Counted from the stretch's first letter, positions 43,771 through 54,609 are shown. The stretch is DNA of 64,000 nt from Frateuria_A yonginensis (GCF_037137055.1 NZ_JBBBNY010000008.1:62001-126000), one strand, 5' to 3'. The notes: generated by a model from the letters alone, not told the origin. Program-made: numbers and translations.

Positions 43771-44604
43771 ATGCATGCCAACGCGCTCGCCCGCTTCGTC
43801 GAGACCCATCCGCGCCTGTTCGTGCTCACCGGCGCCGGCTGCAGCACGGACTCGGGCATCCCCGACTACCGCGACGCCGACGGCGCCTGGAAGCGCACCC
43901 CGCCGATCAGCTACCAGGCCTTCATGGGCGATCGGCTCGCGCGCAAGCGTTACTGGGCGCGCAGCCTGGTCGGATGGCGCCATTTCGGGCGCGCCGAGCC
44001 CAACGGTACGCACCGCGCGCTGCGCGAACTGGAGGCGCAGGAACGCCTGTCGATGCTGGTCACGCAGAACGTGGACGGCCTGCACCAGCGCGCCGGCAGC
44101 CGCCGCGTGATCGACCTGCACGGCCGGCTCGACCAGGTGCGCTGCATGGCCTGCGAGCTGCGCCTGCCGCGCACCGACTTCCAGCACGAGCTGGAGGCGC
44201 GCAATCCCGCGTGGGCGGCGCTTCAGGCCAGCGAAGCGCCCGACGGCGACGCCGACCTCGACGGGCGCGACTTCGAGCGCTTCGCGGTGCCGCCCTGCCC
44301 GGCCTGCGGCGGCGTGCTCAAGCCCGACGTGGTGTTCTTCGGCGAGAACGTGCCGCGCGAGCGGGTCGCCACGGCCATGCAGGCGGTGGTGGAGGCCGAC
44401 GCGGTACTGGTGGTCGGTTCCTCGCTGATGGTGTTCTCCGGCTACCGCTTCGTGCACGCCGCGGCGCGCGCCGGTAAGCCGGTGGCGGCGGTCAACCTGG
44501 GCCGCACCCGTGCCGACCCGCTGCTCAGCCTGAAGGTGGAGGCGCCCTGCGCCCAGGCCTTGTCGTTCCTGCTCGCCGGGACCCGGGTCGCCGACGCCTT
44601 GTAG
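43771..44604 (+). CDS. Sir2-family NAD-dependent deacylase
   Basis: A 277-residue sirtuin. Markers: LTGAGCSTDSGIPDYRD (NAD site), TQNVDGLHQRAGS, the catalytic His in VIDLHGRLDQV, zinc cysteines CMAC and CPAC, and PDVVFFGENVP, VVGSSLMVFSG. It removes acetyl or other acyl groups from lysines with NAD. The gene is monocistronic, divergent from the glucan operon. Its TAG stop is the first triplet of a REP-like repeat (44602-44604). It could reverse acetylation by the GNAT at 14092, but that link is only suggestive. Confidence 0.92.
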   Translation: MHANALARFVETHPRLFVLTGAGCSTDSGIPDYRDADGAWKRTPPISYQAFMGDRLARKRYWARSLVGWRHFGRAEPNGTHRALRELEAQERLSMLVTQNVDGLHQRAGSRRVIDLHGRLDQVRCMACELRLPRTDFQHELEARNPAWAALQASEAPDGDADLDGRDFERFAVPPCPACGGVLKPDVVFFGENVPRERVATAMQAVVEADAVLVVGSSLMVFSGYRFVHAAARAGKPVAAVNLGRTRADPLLSLKVEAPCAQALSFLLAGTRVADAL

Positions 44605-44690
44605 GAGCGAGCTTGCTCGCGATGCCTCTCGATGCTTTTGATGGCGTGCCAGAGCGGGCGGATAGCATCGCGAGCAAGCGCGCTCCTTCC
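44601..44690. repeat. REP-like inverted pair (BIME-like)
   Basis: GTAGGAGCGAGCTTGCTCGC + GATGC (44601-44625) is mirrored by GCATCGCGAGCAAGCGCGC + TCC (44665-44688). It lies between convergent sir2 and tadA, overlaps the sir2 stop codon, and can fold into one long hairpin in either transcript. Confidence 0.85.
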
Positions 44691-44705
44691 CCCGGTCGCG
44701 CGGCC

Positions 44706-45191
44706 TCACCGGCGGGAGCGGAAGAACTCGCGCAGCATCTCGCCCGACTCGGCCGCCAGCAGCCCGCCCTGCACCAGCACGCGGTGGTTGTGGCGCTCCG
44801 AGATCAGGGTGTCGAACACGCTCCCCGCGGCGCCCGTCTTGGGGTCGGTGGCGGCGTACACCACGCGGCCGATGCGCGCGTGCACCAGCGCCATGGCGCA
44901 CATCGCGCAGGGCTCCAGCGTGACGTAGAGCGTGGCGCCGACGATGCGGTGGTTGGCGAGCTTCTCGCCGGCCGCGCGCAGGGCCATGATCTCCGCGTGC
45001 GCGGTCGGGTCGTGCAACGTGATGTTGCGGTTCCAGCCCAGTCCGACGATTTCGCCCCCGTGCACCAGCACGGCGCCGACGGGCACCTCGTTCTCCGCAT
45101 CGCGCGCATGCGCCGCCAGTTGCAGGGCGCGGCGCATGCAGGCTTCGTCCTCCGGCGAGAAAGTGGGGCTGTGGGAAGGCTGGTCGGTCAT
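44706..45191 (-). CDS. tadA: tRNA-specific adenosine-34 deaminase
   Basis: A 161-residue zinc deaminase. The catalytic site is visible: His and Glu in TAHAEIMALR, and PCAMCAMALVH with two zinc cysteines. NEVPVGAVLV and GWNRNITLHDPTAHAE are typical of TadA. It converts adenine to inosine at the wobble base of tRNA-Arg(ACG), an essential step. I use ATG 45191 (MTDQPSHSPTF); a GTG at 45215 would add eight residues. Single gene, convergent with sir2. Confidence 0.92.
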   Translation of the reverse strand: MTDQPSHSPTFSPEDEACMRRALQLAAHARDAENEVPVGAVLVHGGEIVGLGWNRNITLHDPTAHAEIMALRAAGEKLANHRIVGATLYVTLEPCAMCAMALVHARIGRVVYAATDPKTGAAGSVFDTLISERHNHRVLVQGGLLAAESGEMLREFFRSRR

Positions 45192-45592
45192 CAGGGGCCT
45201 GGCAATGGAAACCACGTCCGGCAGCGGCGAGCGACCGGCGCGGTATTTTCACCCAAGCCGCGGCGCAACGCTCGCTCCGTGCTTTGCGAGAGTGTCGCCA
45301 TGCACGCATCACGCGACCGGACCGCGGCGCCCGACCGAACGGGCATGCTCGCGGTCATCCACCAATCTACCCGGCCGTTCGCCGCCGGTGACGCGTGGGC
45401 GTCCTGCCGGCATCCGCGCGCACCTGGATCGTCTGGTGGTCGGCGCCCCGGCGAGTTGCGCACCGTCCATGCAGGCACAGCCCAGGTGGCAGGCCCGCGA
45501 CCTGGCAGCAGGCCACAGCGCCTGCGCGCCTTTATCCGGACTTGAGGCACAGGGAACTAGCGTTGCGTTATCCGCCGCGGCGCGAGGCTGCC
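45192..45592. other. 401-bp gap without a supported gene
   Basis: Open frames on both strands here are Arg/Pro/Ala-rich without motifs. The plus strand shows CTTGAG and AGGGAAC before the ATG at 45593, so the right part probably holds the promoter of the peroxiredoxin-like gene; no operator was recognised. Confidence 0.4.
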
Positions 45593-46225
45593 ATGAATCC
45601 CGACATCGCTCCGGGGAAATCCTTTCCCGATTACGTGCTGCCCGATCACACCAGGATCCCGCGCCGGCTCTCGGCCCTGCAGGGCAAGGACGACCCGATG
45701 CTGCTGGTGCTGATCCGCGGCTTCTTCTGCCCCAAGGACCGCGAGCAACTGAAGGAACTCAACCGCTTCTATCCGCAGCTGGTGGTCGGCAGTTGCCGGC
45801 TGGTGGTGATCACCACCGACGATTGGCACACCACCAACAACCTGCGCCAGCAGCTGGACGCGCACTACCCCTTCCTCTACGACGAGAAGAGACAGGTGCG
45901 CGACGAGCTGGACATCCCCGAGTACACCGACACCCAGCATGACCCGATGGTCCCGCACACCTTCCTGCTCGGACCGGGGCTCAAGATCCACCGGGTCTGG
46001 AATGGCTACTACTACTGGGGCCGGCCGTCGACCGCCGAGCTGCATGCCGAACTGCGCGAGCTCACCCGCGGCATCCGTGGCGATTGGGATCTGTCCGATC
46101 CGGAACTCAAGCGCCAGTGGGATGCAGGGGTAAAGACGAACTTCTACCCTTATGGCGTCAAGTCGATGGAGCAGACGCTCAAGGAAATGGCCGGCGCGGT
46201 GGACCAGTACGCCGGCTCCGCCTGA
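45593..46225 (+). CDS. AhpC/TSA-family peroxiredoxin-like protein
   Basis: A 210-residue thioredoxin-fold protein: PGKSFPDYVLPDHTRIPRRLS at the start, then LLVLIRGFFCPKDREQLKEL with a single cysteine in the peroxidatic position, VVITTDDWHTTNNLRQQLDAHYPFLYDE (parts), and HTFLLGPGLKIHRVWNGYYYWGRP. The normal peroxiredoxin TxxC reads GFFC, which leaves peroxidase activity open. It may reduce peroxides or act as a redox carrier. GAGG precedes the ATG at 45593. An SDR gene follows 33 nt later on the same strand. Confidence 0.75.
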   Translation: MNPDIAPGKSFPDYVLPDHTRIPRRLSALQGKDDPMLLVLIRGFFCPKDREQLKELNRFYPQLVVGSCRLVVITTDDWHTTNNLRQQLDAHYPFLYDEKRQVRDELDIPEYTDTQHDPMVPHTFLLGPGLKIHRVWNGYYYWGRPSTAELHAELRELTRGIRGDWDLSDPELKRQWDAGVKTNFYPYGVKSMEQTLKEMAGAVDQYAGSA

Positions 46226-46258
46226 GAGGCTGGACCGCGTCAGACGGGAGAGAGCCGC

Positions 46259-47023
46259 GTGCGCGTCTTCATCACCGGGAGTACCGATGGCCTGGGCCGC
46301 GCGGCGGCACGGACGCTGCTCAGGCAAGGGCACGAGGTCGTCTTGCATGCACGGTCGGGGGAACGCGCGTCGACGCTGGCGGACCTCGTTCCGCGGGCGG
46401 CGGGCGTCGCGGTCGGCGACCTGGCCAGCCGCGCCCAGACCTGGCACATCGCGCGGCAGGTCAACGCAATCGGAACCATGGATGCCATCATCCACAACGC
46501 CGGGGTGTACGCCCGTCCCGGCCGCGACACCACCCCCGAAGGCCACGCCGGCACCCTGGCGGTGAACACCCTCGCGCCCTACATGCTGACGGCACTGATG
46601 GCACGGCCTCGCCGGCTGATCTACCTCAGCAGCGGCCTGCATCGCCAGGGCGAAGGTCCGCTGGACGACATCGACTGGCAGGAACGCCGCTGGGACCCCT
46701 CGCGGGCCTACGCCGAGAGCAAGCTGTACGTGGTGGCGCTGGCCCTCTTCCTGGCGCGCCGGTGGCCCGGCGTGATCAGCAGCGCCGTCGACCCCGGCTG
46801 GGTGCGCACCCGGATGGGCGGCCCTGGCGCCCCGGTGGGCATCGACACCGGGCAGCGCACGCAGAGCTGGCTTGCCGTCAGCACGGACCCCGAGGCGCAC
46901 ATCAGTGGCCGTTACTGGCACCACATGAAACCGGAGCCGCCTGCCGCGCAGGCCACGGACCACGCCTTCCAGGATGCGCTCCTCGCGCGCCTTCGTGAGT
47001 TGACCGGCGTGGCCCTACCCTGA
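46259..47023 (+). CDS. SDR-family oxidoreductase
   Basis: A 254-residue short-chain dehydrogenase. The cofactor loop is FITGSTDGLGRAAAR, with NNAG replaced by HNAG (IIHNAGVYARPG), the catalytic serine in YLSSGLHRQG, and YAESK carrying Tyr/Lys. HARSGERAS after the second strand suggests NADPH. DPGWVRTRMGGPGAP matches the WW-oxidoreductase/retinol-dehydrogenase-like branch. GTG start at 46259. Substrate unknown. Confidence 0.82.
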   Translation: MRVFITGSTDGLGRAAARTLLRQGHEVVLHARSGERASTLADLVPRAAGVAVGDLASRAQTWHIARQVNAIGTMDAIIHNAGVYARPGRDTTPEGHAGTLAVNTLAPYMLTALMARPRRLIYLSSGLHRQGEGPLDDIDWQERRWDPSRAYAESKLYVVALALFLARRWPGVISSAVDPGWVRTRMGGPGAPVGIDTGQRTQSWLAVSTDPEAHISGRYWHHMKPEPPAAQATDHAFQDALLARLRELTGVALP

Positions 47024-47075
47024 GGTCCGGCGCCGGCCATGCGGCCGCGCCGCCGCACGTCACGGCCGGCGCTGC

Positions 47076-48656
<1,581 letters not shown>

Positions 48657-48776
48657 GGGATGGGCCATGCGGTTGAGCGTCGTCGGTCTACGGACGCCGT
48701 CGGTTGTCGCGAGGGATGGGAAGGGAATGGCGGATGCGCGCGGCTGAAGAGCTCGGCAAGCCTGGCTGCGCTACGG

Positions 48777-48798
48777 AAAACGCGGCCACGGCCGCGTC
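48777..48798 (-). terminator. terminator after guaB
   Basis: ACGCGGCC and GGCCGCGT (48780-48798) form a perfect 8-bp stem; on the minus strand it is followed by TTTTCC. It lies 62 nt past the guaB stop and should reduce read-through into guaA. Confidence 0.6.
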
Positions 48799-48859
48799 TT
48801 TCATCCGACCCGCGGGGACTTCGTGAAGGCGGACCTTCGCGCCCACGCTGTCTCCCGCC

Positions 48860-50314
48860 TCACGAATTCAGCCGATAGTTCGGCGCTTCCTTGGTGATCT
48901 GGATGTCGTGCGGGTGCGCCTCGGTCACGCCGGCGGACGTCACCTTCACGAACTGCGCCTTCTGGCGCACGTCCTCGATGGTTGCCGCGCCCAGGTAGCC
49001 CATCGAGGCGCGCAGGCCGCCGATCAGCTGGTGGATGATGTTGCGCAGCGGGCCGCGGTACGGCACGCGGCCCTCGATGCCCTCGGGCACCAGCTTGTCG
49101 GCGTCGGCCTCGTCCTGGAAGTAGCGGTCCTTGGAACCCAGCGCCATCGCGCCCAGCGAGCCCATGCCGCGGTAGCTCTTGTACGAGCGGCCCTGGAACA
49201 GCTCCACCTCGCCCGGCGACTCCTCCGTGCCGGCGAACATCGAACCGAGCATCACGCTGGACGCGCCGGCGGCCAGCGCCTTGGGAATATCGCCGGAGTA
49301 GCGGATGCCGCCGTCGGCGATCAGCGGGATCTCGTCCTTCAGCGCGGTGGCGACCAGGTCGATCGCGGTGATCTGCGGCACGCCCACGCCGGCGACCACG
49401 CGGGTGGTGCAGATGGAGCCGGGACCCACGCCGACCTTGACCGCGTCCACGCCGGCGTCGAGCAGCGCGCGCGCCGCCTCGCCGGTGACGATGTTGCCGG
49501 CGATCACCTGCACCTGCGGATAGCGCTTCTTGACCCAGCCGGCACGCTCGATCACGCCCTGCGAATGGCCGTGCGCGGTGTCCACCACCAGCACGTCCAC
49601 CCCGGCGTCGACCAGCGCCTCCACGCGCTGCTCGGTGTCGCCGCCCACGCCGACCGCTGCGCCGACCAGCAGGCGCTCGTGCGCGTCCTTGGCGGCATTG
49701 GGATTGTCGCGGGCCTTCTGGATGTCCTTGACCGTGATCAGGCCGCGCAACTGGAAGTCGTCGTTGACCACCAGCACCTTCTCGATGCGGAACTTGTGCA
49801 GCAGTTGCAGCACCTCATCCTGGCTGGCGCCTTCCTTCACCGTGACCAGCTTGTCCTGGCGCGTCATGATGTTGCGCACCGGGTCTTCCAGCTTGCGCTC
49901 GAAGCGCAGGTCGCGGCTGGTGACGATGCCGACGAGCTTCTCGCCATCCACCACCGGCACGCCGGAGATGTTGTGCGCGCGGGTCAGCTGCAGCACTTCG
50001 CGGATCGAGGTCTGCGGACCCACGCTGATCGGGCTGCGGATCACGCCGGCCTCGAACTTCTTCACCAGACGCACTTCGGCGGCCTGGCGCTCGACGGTCA
50101 TGTTCTTGTGGATGATGCCGATGCCGCCCTGCTGCGCCATGGTGATGGCCAGGCGCGCCTCGGTCACGGTGTCCATGGCGGCGGACACGATCGGGATGTT
50201 CAGGCGCAGGTTGCGGGTGAGCCGGGTGGAGGTGTCGACGTCGCGCGGCAGGACGGCCGAATGGGCCGGAACGAGGTACACGTCGTCGTAGGTCAGAGCC
50301 TCGGCGAGGATGCG
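48860..50314 (-). CDS. guaB: IMP dehydrogenase
   Basis: A 484-residue enzyme starting MRILAEALTYDDVYLVPAHS. Two CBS domains occupy about residues 95-205 (VIRSPISVGPQTSIREV, SRDLRFERKLEDPVRNIMT), the catalytic cysteine is in GVGPGSICTTRVVAG, and the flap region follows YRGMGSLGAM. It oxidises IMP to XMP with NAD, the rate-limiting step of GMP synthesis, feeding GuaA. A consensus TATAAT lies 31 nt upstream of the ATG. Confidence 0.97.
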   Translation of the reverse strand, partial: RILAEALTYDDVYLVPAHSAVLPRDVDTSTRLTRNLRLNIPIVSAAMDTVTEARLAITMAQQGGIGIIHKNMTVERQAAEVRLVKKFEAGVIRSPISVGPQTSIREVLQLTRAHNISGVPVVDGEKLVGIVTSRDLRFERKLEDPVRNIMTRQDKLVTVKEGASQDEVLQLLHKFRIEKVLVVNDDFQLRGLITVKDIQKARDNPNAAKDAHERLLVGAAVGVGGDTEQRVEALVDAGVDVLVVDTAHGHSQGVIERAGWVKKRYPQVQVIAGNIVTGEAARALLDAGVDAVKVGVGPGSICTTRVVAGVGVPQITAIDLVATALKDEIPLIADGGIRYSGDIPKALAAGASSVMLGSMFAGTEESPGEVELFQGRSYKSYRGMGSLGAMALGSKDRYFQDEADADKLVPEGIEGRVPYRGPLRNIIHQLIGGLRASMGYLGAATIEDVRQKAQFVKVTSAGVTEAHPHDIQITKEAPNYRLNS

Positions 50315-50344
50315 CATGCGGGTGGGTCTCGCTGCAAAGATGGG

Positions 50345-50350
50345 ATTATA
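50345..50350 (-). promoter_or_regulatory. -10 box of guaB
   Basis: Perfect TATAAT on the minus strand, preceded by GCG and 31 nt upstream of the guaB ATG. No good -35 is present at 16-18 bp (GGCGGG), so an activator or extended contacts may compensate. Confidence 0.55.
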
Positions 50351-50407
50351 CGCGCCCTCTCCCCTACCCCGCCACAATCGCCTTCCCGAACCGCCACGAC
50401 CGCCGTG

Positions 50408-50428
50408 CAGGAGCGAGCTCGCTCCTAC
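50408..50428. repeat. REP-like palindrome at the folD stop
   Basis: AGGAGCGAGCTCGCTCCT, an 18-bp perfect palindrome, the shortest version of the repeat family in this window. On the minus strand it reads TGTAGGAGCG, and that TAG is the folD stop codon. Confidence 0.8.
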
Positions 50429-51282
50429 AGGGAGGCGCGGGCTTCGGCGGCCTCGAGCGTGTTTTCCATCAGCGTGGCCACGGTCATCGGGCCGACGCCG
50501 CCCGGCACCGGCGTGATCCAGCTGGCGCGCTCGGCCGCCGGGGCGAACTCGACGTCGCCCACCAGCCGCCCGTCGTCCAGCCGGTTGATGCCAACGTCGA
50601 TCACCACCGCGCCCGGCTTGATCCACTCGCCCTTGACCAGCCCCGGCTTGCCCACCGCGACGATCACGATGTCGGCCTGGCGCACGTAGCTCTCCAGGTC
50701 GCGGGTGAAGCGATGACAGCAGGTGGTGGTGCAGCCGGCGATCAGCAGTTCCAGCGCCAGCGGGCGGCCGACGTGGTTGGACACGCCCACCACCACCGCG
50801 TGCTGGCCGCGCACCGGGCGGTCGGTGTGCCCGAGCAGGGTCATCACGCCCTTGGGCGTGCACGGTCGAAGGCCGAAGCGGCGCAGTGCCAGGCGGCCGA
50901 CGTTCACCGCCTGGAAGCCGTCCACGTCCTTGCCGGCATCGATGCGATCGACCAGCGCATCCTCGTCGATGTGCGGCGGCAGCGGCGACTGCACCAGGAT
51001 GCCGTGCACGGCCGGATCGACATTGAGCCGGTCGATCAGCGCGAACAGTTCTGCCTGGGTGGTGCTGGCCGGCAGGTCGAAATCGAAGGAACGGAAGCCC
51101 ACCTGGTGGCAGGCCTTGCGCTTGTTGCGCACGTACACCGACGAGGCGGCGTCGTCGCCCACCAGCACCACCGCCAGCCCCGGCTCGGGCAGGCCCTGCG
51201 CCTTGCGTTCGGCGACGCGGCGGCCCACGCGATCCAGCAGTTCCTGCGCGATGCGTTTGCCGTCGAGGATGCGTGCGGCCAT
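50425..51282 (-). CDS. folD: methylenetetrahydrofolate dehydrogenase/cyclohydrolase
   Basis: A 285-residue bifunctional enzyme: AARILDGKRIAQELLDRV, the catalytic Tyr/Lys pair in VYVRNKRKAC, GILVQSPLPPHID, DVDGFQAVNVGRLAL, the NADP loop VVGVSNHVGRPLALELL and TPVPGGVGPMTVATLMENT (parts). It interconverts 5,10-methylene-, methenyl- and 10-formyl-THF, supplying purine synthesis next to guaA/guaB. I start at MAARIL (51282); an ATG nine codons upstream lacks a ribosome site. GVSN replaces the commoner GRSN in the NADP loop. Confidence 0.95.
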   Translation of the reverse strand: MAARILDGKRIAQELLDRVGRRVAERKAQGLPEPGLAVVLVGDDAASSVYVRNKRKACHQVGFRSFDFDLPASTTQAELFALIDRLNVDPAVHGILVQSPLPPHIDEDALVDRIDAGKDVDGFQAVNVGRLALRRFGLRPCTPKGVMTLLGHTDRPVRGQHAVVVGVSNHVGRPLALELLIAGCTTTCCHRFTRDLESYVRQADIVIVAVGKPGLVKGEWIKPGAVVIDVGINRLDDGRLVGDVEFAPAAERASWITPVPGGVGPMTVATLMENTLEAAEARASL

Positions 51283-51351
51283 AGGCTGATGCCTGCTCTG
51301 CAAAGGCATCTATTATCCCGGGGTCGCCAAGCATGCACAAACGGACCGGCC

Positions 51352-51924
51352 GTGCCCATCCCTTTCGAGACGGAACTTCCCGAAGGCCCCCTGCTGATCC
51401 GCCCCTGGTGCGCGGAGGATGCACCGGCGCTGTACGAGGCGGTTCATGCGTCGGTCGAAAGCCTCGGCCGCTGGCTGCCCTGGTGCCACGCGGGGTACGA
51501 CCTCGCCGAGGCCCGCGCCTGGATCGCCCATTGCCAGGATGGCTGGGCGGCGGACGAGCACTTCGCCTTCGGCGTGTTCGAGCAGGCGACCGGTGCGCTG
51601 CTGGGCAGCGTCGGACTGAACCAGCGCAACCGCCTGCACCGCAGCGCGGCGATGGGGTACTGGGTGCGCCAGTCGCGCCAGGGTCAGGGCATCGCGCCGC
51701 GCGCCGCCCGCCTTGCGGCCCGTTTCGGCTTCGAGCAGCTGGGCCTGGCGCGGATCGAGATCGTCGCCCTGCCGGACAACCGCGCGAGCCGGCGCGTCGC
51801 CGAGCGGGCGGGAGCGCGCTTCGAGGCGATCGCGCGCCACCGGCTGTGGATCCGCGACCAGGCGCACGACGCCGCGGTCTACGCCATGGTGCCCGGCGAC
51901 CTTGCCTGCCTCGAGCCCCCGTAG
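51352..51924 (+). CDS. RimJ/RimL-type GNAT acetyltransferase
   Basis: A 190-residue acetyltransferase: PEGPLLIRPWCAEDAPALYEAV at the start, LGRWLPWCH, then GSVGLNQRNRLHRSAAMGYWV (parts), the acetyl-CoA loop RQGQGIAPRAARLAARFGF and NRASRRVAERAGARFEA. This is the Rim-type family that acetylates ribosomal-protein N-termini or small amines. The start is GTG at 51352. Its TAG stop (51922-51924) is provided by a REP-like repeat. A TATTAT at 51311-51316 may be its -10 region. Confidence 0.85.
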   Translation: MPIPFETELPEGPLLIRPWCAEDAPALYEAVHASVESLGRWLPWCHAGYDLAEARAWIAHCQDGWAADEHFAFGVFEQATGALLGSVGLNQRNRLHRSAAMGYWVRQSRQGQGIAPRAARLAARFGFEQLGLARIEIVALPDNRASRRVAERAGARFEAIARHRLWIRDQAHDAAVYAMVPGDLACLEPP

Positions 51925-51944
51925 GAGCGGGCTCGCTCCTGCTG
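51921..51944. repeat. REP-like palindrome at the GNAT stop
   Basis: GTAGGAGCGGGCTCGCTCCTGC: arms AGGAGCG and CGCTCCT flank GGCT. It lies between convergent GNAT and der genes and supplies the GNAT stop codon. Confidence 0.75.
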
Positions 51945-51967
51945 AAAGCGGGCGTCGGTGGCGGCGG

Positions 51968-53368
51968 CTACTTCTTGCGCCGCTTCATCTCGCGGATCAT
52001 GCGCTGGCGCTTGCGCTGCTGGCCTTCGGTGAGCACGTTGCGGCGGCCGGCGAAGGGGTTCTCGCCGTCGCGGAACTCGATGCGGATGGGCGTGCCTTCC
52101 AGCTTGTAGCGCTTGCGGAAGAAGTTCTCGAGGTAGCGGCGGTAGGCCGGCGCGATGTGCTTGGTGCGGCTGCCGTGGATGACGATGGTCGGCGGGTTGG
52201 CGCCGCCCGGGTGGGCGAAGCGCAGCTTGGGCGCATGGCCGCGCACCAGCGGCGGCTGGTAGGCCTCGTAGGCCTTCTCCAGCGTGCGGGTGAGGTCGGC
52301 CGAGCCCAACGGGTGCGTGGCCGAGGCGTGCGCGCGCACGACAGCGCGCATCAGCTCGCGCAGCCCCGAGCCGTGCAGCGCCGAGATGAACACGGTCTTG
52401 GCCCAGTCGACGAACACCAGCTTGCGCTCGAGCGTGCGCTGGCACTGCTCGCGCTGATAGGAATCCATGCCGTCCCACTTGTTGACCGCGATGACCAGCG
52501 CGCGGCCTTCCTCGACCGCGTGGCCGATCAGGGTCAGGTCCTGGTCGGCCAGGTTCTCGCGCGCATCGATCATCAGCACGACCACCTGGGCCGCCGCCAT
52601 CGACTGCAGCGTCTTGATCACGCTGAACTTCTCCACGCCTTCTTCCACGCGCGCCTTGCGACGCACGCCGGCGGTGTCGATCAGCGTGTAGCGCTTGCCG
52701 TCGCGTTCGAGCGGCACGCGGATCGGATCGCGGGTAGTGCCGGCCAGATCGGAAACGATCAGCCGGTTCTCGCCGAGCAGGCGGTTGATCAGGGTGGACT
52801 TGCCGGCGTTCGGGCGGCCGACGATGGCGACGCGGATGCTGTCGTCCTCGACGTGCTCCGGCGGCTCGTCCTCGTCCGGCGGCAGCAGCGGCAGCGCCGC
52901 GGCGACCAGGTCCTCGGTGCCGCGGTTGTGCGCCGCCGACAGCGGCAGGGTGGCGGCCAGCCCGAAACGGGCGAACTCGGCCAGCGCCTGCGGCACGTCG
53001 AGGCCGTCGGTCTTGTTCACGGCCAGCAGGATCGGCTTGCCGCTGCGGCGCAGCTCGCCCAGGATGCCCTGGTCCTGCGGCAGCAGGCCGTCGCGCGCGT
53101 CGACCACGAACACCAGCAGTTGCGCCTCGTCGATCGCCAGGCGCACCTGCTGCGCGGTGAGCGCGTCGATGCCCTCCTCCACGCCGGAGAGGCCGCCGGT
53201 GTCGACCACCACGAACGGGCGCGCGCCCAGGTGGCACACGCCGTAGTGACGGTCGCGGGTGACGCCCGGCATGTCGGCCACCAGGGCATCGCGGCTGCGC
53301 GTCAGTGCGTTGAAGAGGGTCGATTTACCGACGTTGGGGCGACCGACCAGGGCGACGACGGGCAGCAT
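51968..53368 (-). CDS. der: ribosome-associated GTPase Der (EngA)
   Basis: A 466-residue protein with two G domains in tandem: GRPNVGKSTLFNAL (residues 8-21), DTGGLSG and NKTDG in the first; GRPNAGKSTLINRLLGE (near 180), DTAGVRRKARVEEGVE and NKWDGM in the second. The C-terminal KH-like domain ends with a basic KRQRMIREMKRRKK tail. It assists 50S ribosome assembly and is essential. It ends the bamB operon, 26 nt after bamB, as in other gammaproteobacteria. Confidence 0.97.
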   Translation of the reverse strand: MLPVVALVGRPNVGKSTLFNALTRSRDALVADMPGVTRDRHYGVCHLGARPFVVVDTGGLSGVEEGIDALTAQQVRLAIDEAQLLVFVVDARDGLLPQDQGILGELRRSGKPILLAVNKTDGLDVPQALAEFARFGLAATLPLSAAHNRGTEDLVAAALPLLPPDEDEPPEHVEDDSIRVAIVGRPNAGKSTLINRLLGENRLIVSDLAGTTRDPIRVPLERDGKRYTLIDTAGVRRKARVEEGVEKFSVIKTLQSMAAAQVVVLMIDARENLADQDLTLIGHAVEEGRALVIAVNKWDGMDSYQREQCQRTLERKLVFVDWAKTVFISALHGSGLRELMRAVVRAHASATHPLGSADLTRTLEKAYEAYQPPLVRGHAPKLRFAHPGGANPPTIVIHGSRTKHIAPAYRRYLENFFRKRYKLEGTPIRIEFRDGENPFAGRRNVLTEGQQRKRQRMIREMKRRKK

Positions 53369-53394
53369 GCTTCAGCATCTTTCCTTGCAGGCGC

Positions 53395-54609
53395 TCAGCG
53401 CGCGCCGCCGAGGCGGTAGGCGCCGATGCGGCCTTCCACGTCCTCGACGTACACGATGTCGCCCACCACCAGCGGCTGGGCGCGGATCGGCTTCTTCGAC
53501 AGACGCACGCGGGCGGCCAGCGCACCGTCGGCGGTCTGCAGCCAGTGCACGTAGCCCTCGACGTCGCCGACCACCACGTAGTCGCCCTGCACCGCCGGCC
53601 CGCTCAGCCAGCGGTACTTGAGCTTGTCGTTCTTCCAGCCCTCGGCGCCGGTGTTCTTGTCGAACGACCACACCTGCGAATCGTCGTCCACGCCGTACAG
53701 CGCGTTGCCGTGCACCGCCGGCGAGACGTAGGTGGAGAACGGATGCGTCCACAGCGGTCGGCCGCTGGGGCCGTCCACCGCCAGCAGGTTGCCATGGTAG
53801 GCGGCGCCGTAGAGCGTGCGGCCGTCCAGCAGGATCGCGCCATCGGCGTCGTCGAGCTGTTCGATCTCGGTGCGGCCCTCGCCGCTGGCCAGGCGCTGCT
53901 CCCACAGCTTCTCGCCGTTGTCCAGGCGCAGCGCGACCAGGCGGCCGCCGTCGCTGCCGAAGAACACCACGCCGTTGGCGACCAGCAGCGGCCCGTTGCC
54001 GCGCAGGCTGAGCAGCGGCACGCTGGACTGGTCGTAGACCCAGCGACGCTCGCCGCTGCCGGCGTCCAGGCCGTAGACGCGCCCGTCGCCGGTGCGCACC
54101 ACCACCAGGTCACCCACGATCACCGGCGAGGCGAGCACCTCGGACTTGAGCGTGGCCTCCCAGCGCGGGCTGCCGTCCTTCGCGTTGATGCCGTAGACGT
54201 GGCCGTCCAGCGTGCCGACGGCGAGCAGGTCGCCGCTGACCGCCGGGCCGCCGGCATAGAAGGCGTCCTTGCGCTTCTTGTCGCCCCAGCCGAACCAGCC
54301 GTGGGTGCGCGAGCTCCTGGACCAGATCGTCTTGCCGGTGTTGGCGTCGAGCGCGACCAGCTTGCCGTCGCTGCTGTCAGCGTAGAGCACCCCGTCGACC
54401 ACGGTCGGACGCAGCCGCACGCCGGTGTCCATCGCGCCGTCGCCGACGCTCTCGCGCCACAGGCGGGTGACCTGCACGGTCGGCTTGAAATCCTTGTCCA
54501 GCGGCGTCGGCGGCTGGACGTTCTCCTTCTTGGCGTTATGGCAACCGGCCAGCGCGACCAGGCCCGCCACCGCGATCAACACAACCCGCTTCATGCCCAC
54601 GAATTTCAT
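53395..54609 (-). CDS. bamB: outer-membrane assembly lipoprotein BamB
   Basis: A 404-residue lipoprotein. The signal peptide ends in the lipobox LAGC (VALAGCHNAKKE), and the mature part is an eight-bladed beta propeller with repeated W-x-x-x and GxVYGLDAxxG elements (for example VYGINAKDGSPRWEA and LVALDANTGKTIWS). It helps BamA fold outer-membrane proteins. Its ATG overlaps the yfgM stop (ATGA at 54606-54609), which supports this start over the second Met five residues in. Followed by der. Confidence 0.93.
   Translation of the reverse strand: MKFVGMKRVVLIAVAGLVALAGCHNAKKENVQPPTPLDKDFKPTVQVTRLWRESVGDGAMDTGVRLRPTVVDGVLYADSSDGKLVALDANTGKTIWSRSSRTHGWFGWGDKKRKDAFYAGGPAVSGDLLAVGTLDGHVYGINAKDGSPRWEATLKSEVLASPVIVGDLVVVRTGDGRVYGLDAGSGERRWVYDQSSVPLLSLRGNGPLLVANGVVFFGSDGGRLVALRLDNGEKLWEQRLASGEGRTEIEQLDDADGAILLDGRTLYGAAYHGNLLAVDGPSGRPLWTHPFSTYVSPAVHGNALYGVDDDSQVWSFDKNTGAEGWKNDKLKYRWLSGPAVQGDYVVVGDVEGYVHWLQTADGALAARVRLSKKPIRAQPLVVGDIVYVEDVEGRIGAYRLGGAR

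Noticed and set aside
45300..45545. Short ORF before the peroxiredoxin-like gene
   Set aside because: Composition is that of non-coding GC-rich DNA and no ribosome site precedes the ATG at 45300.
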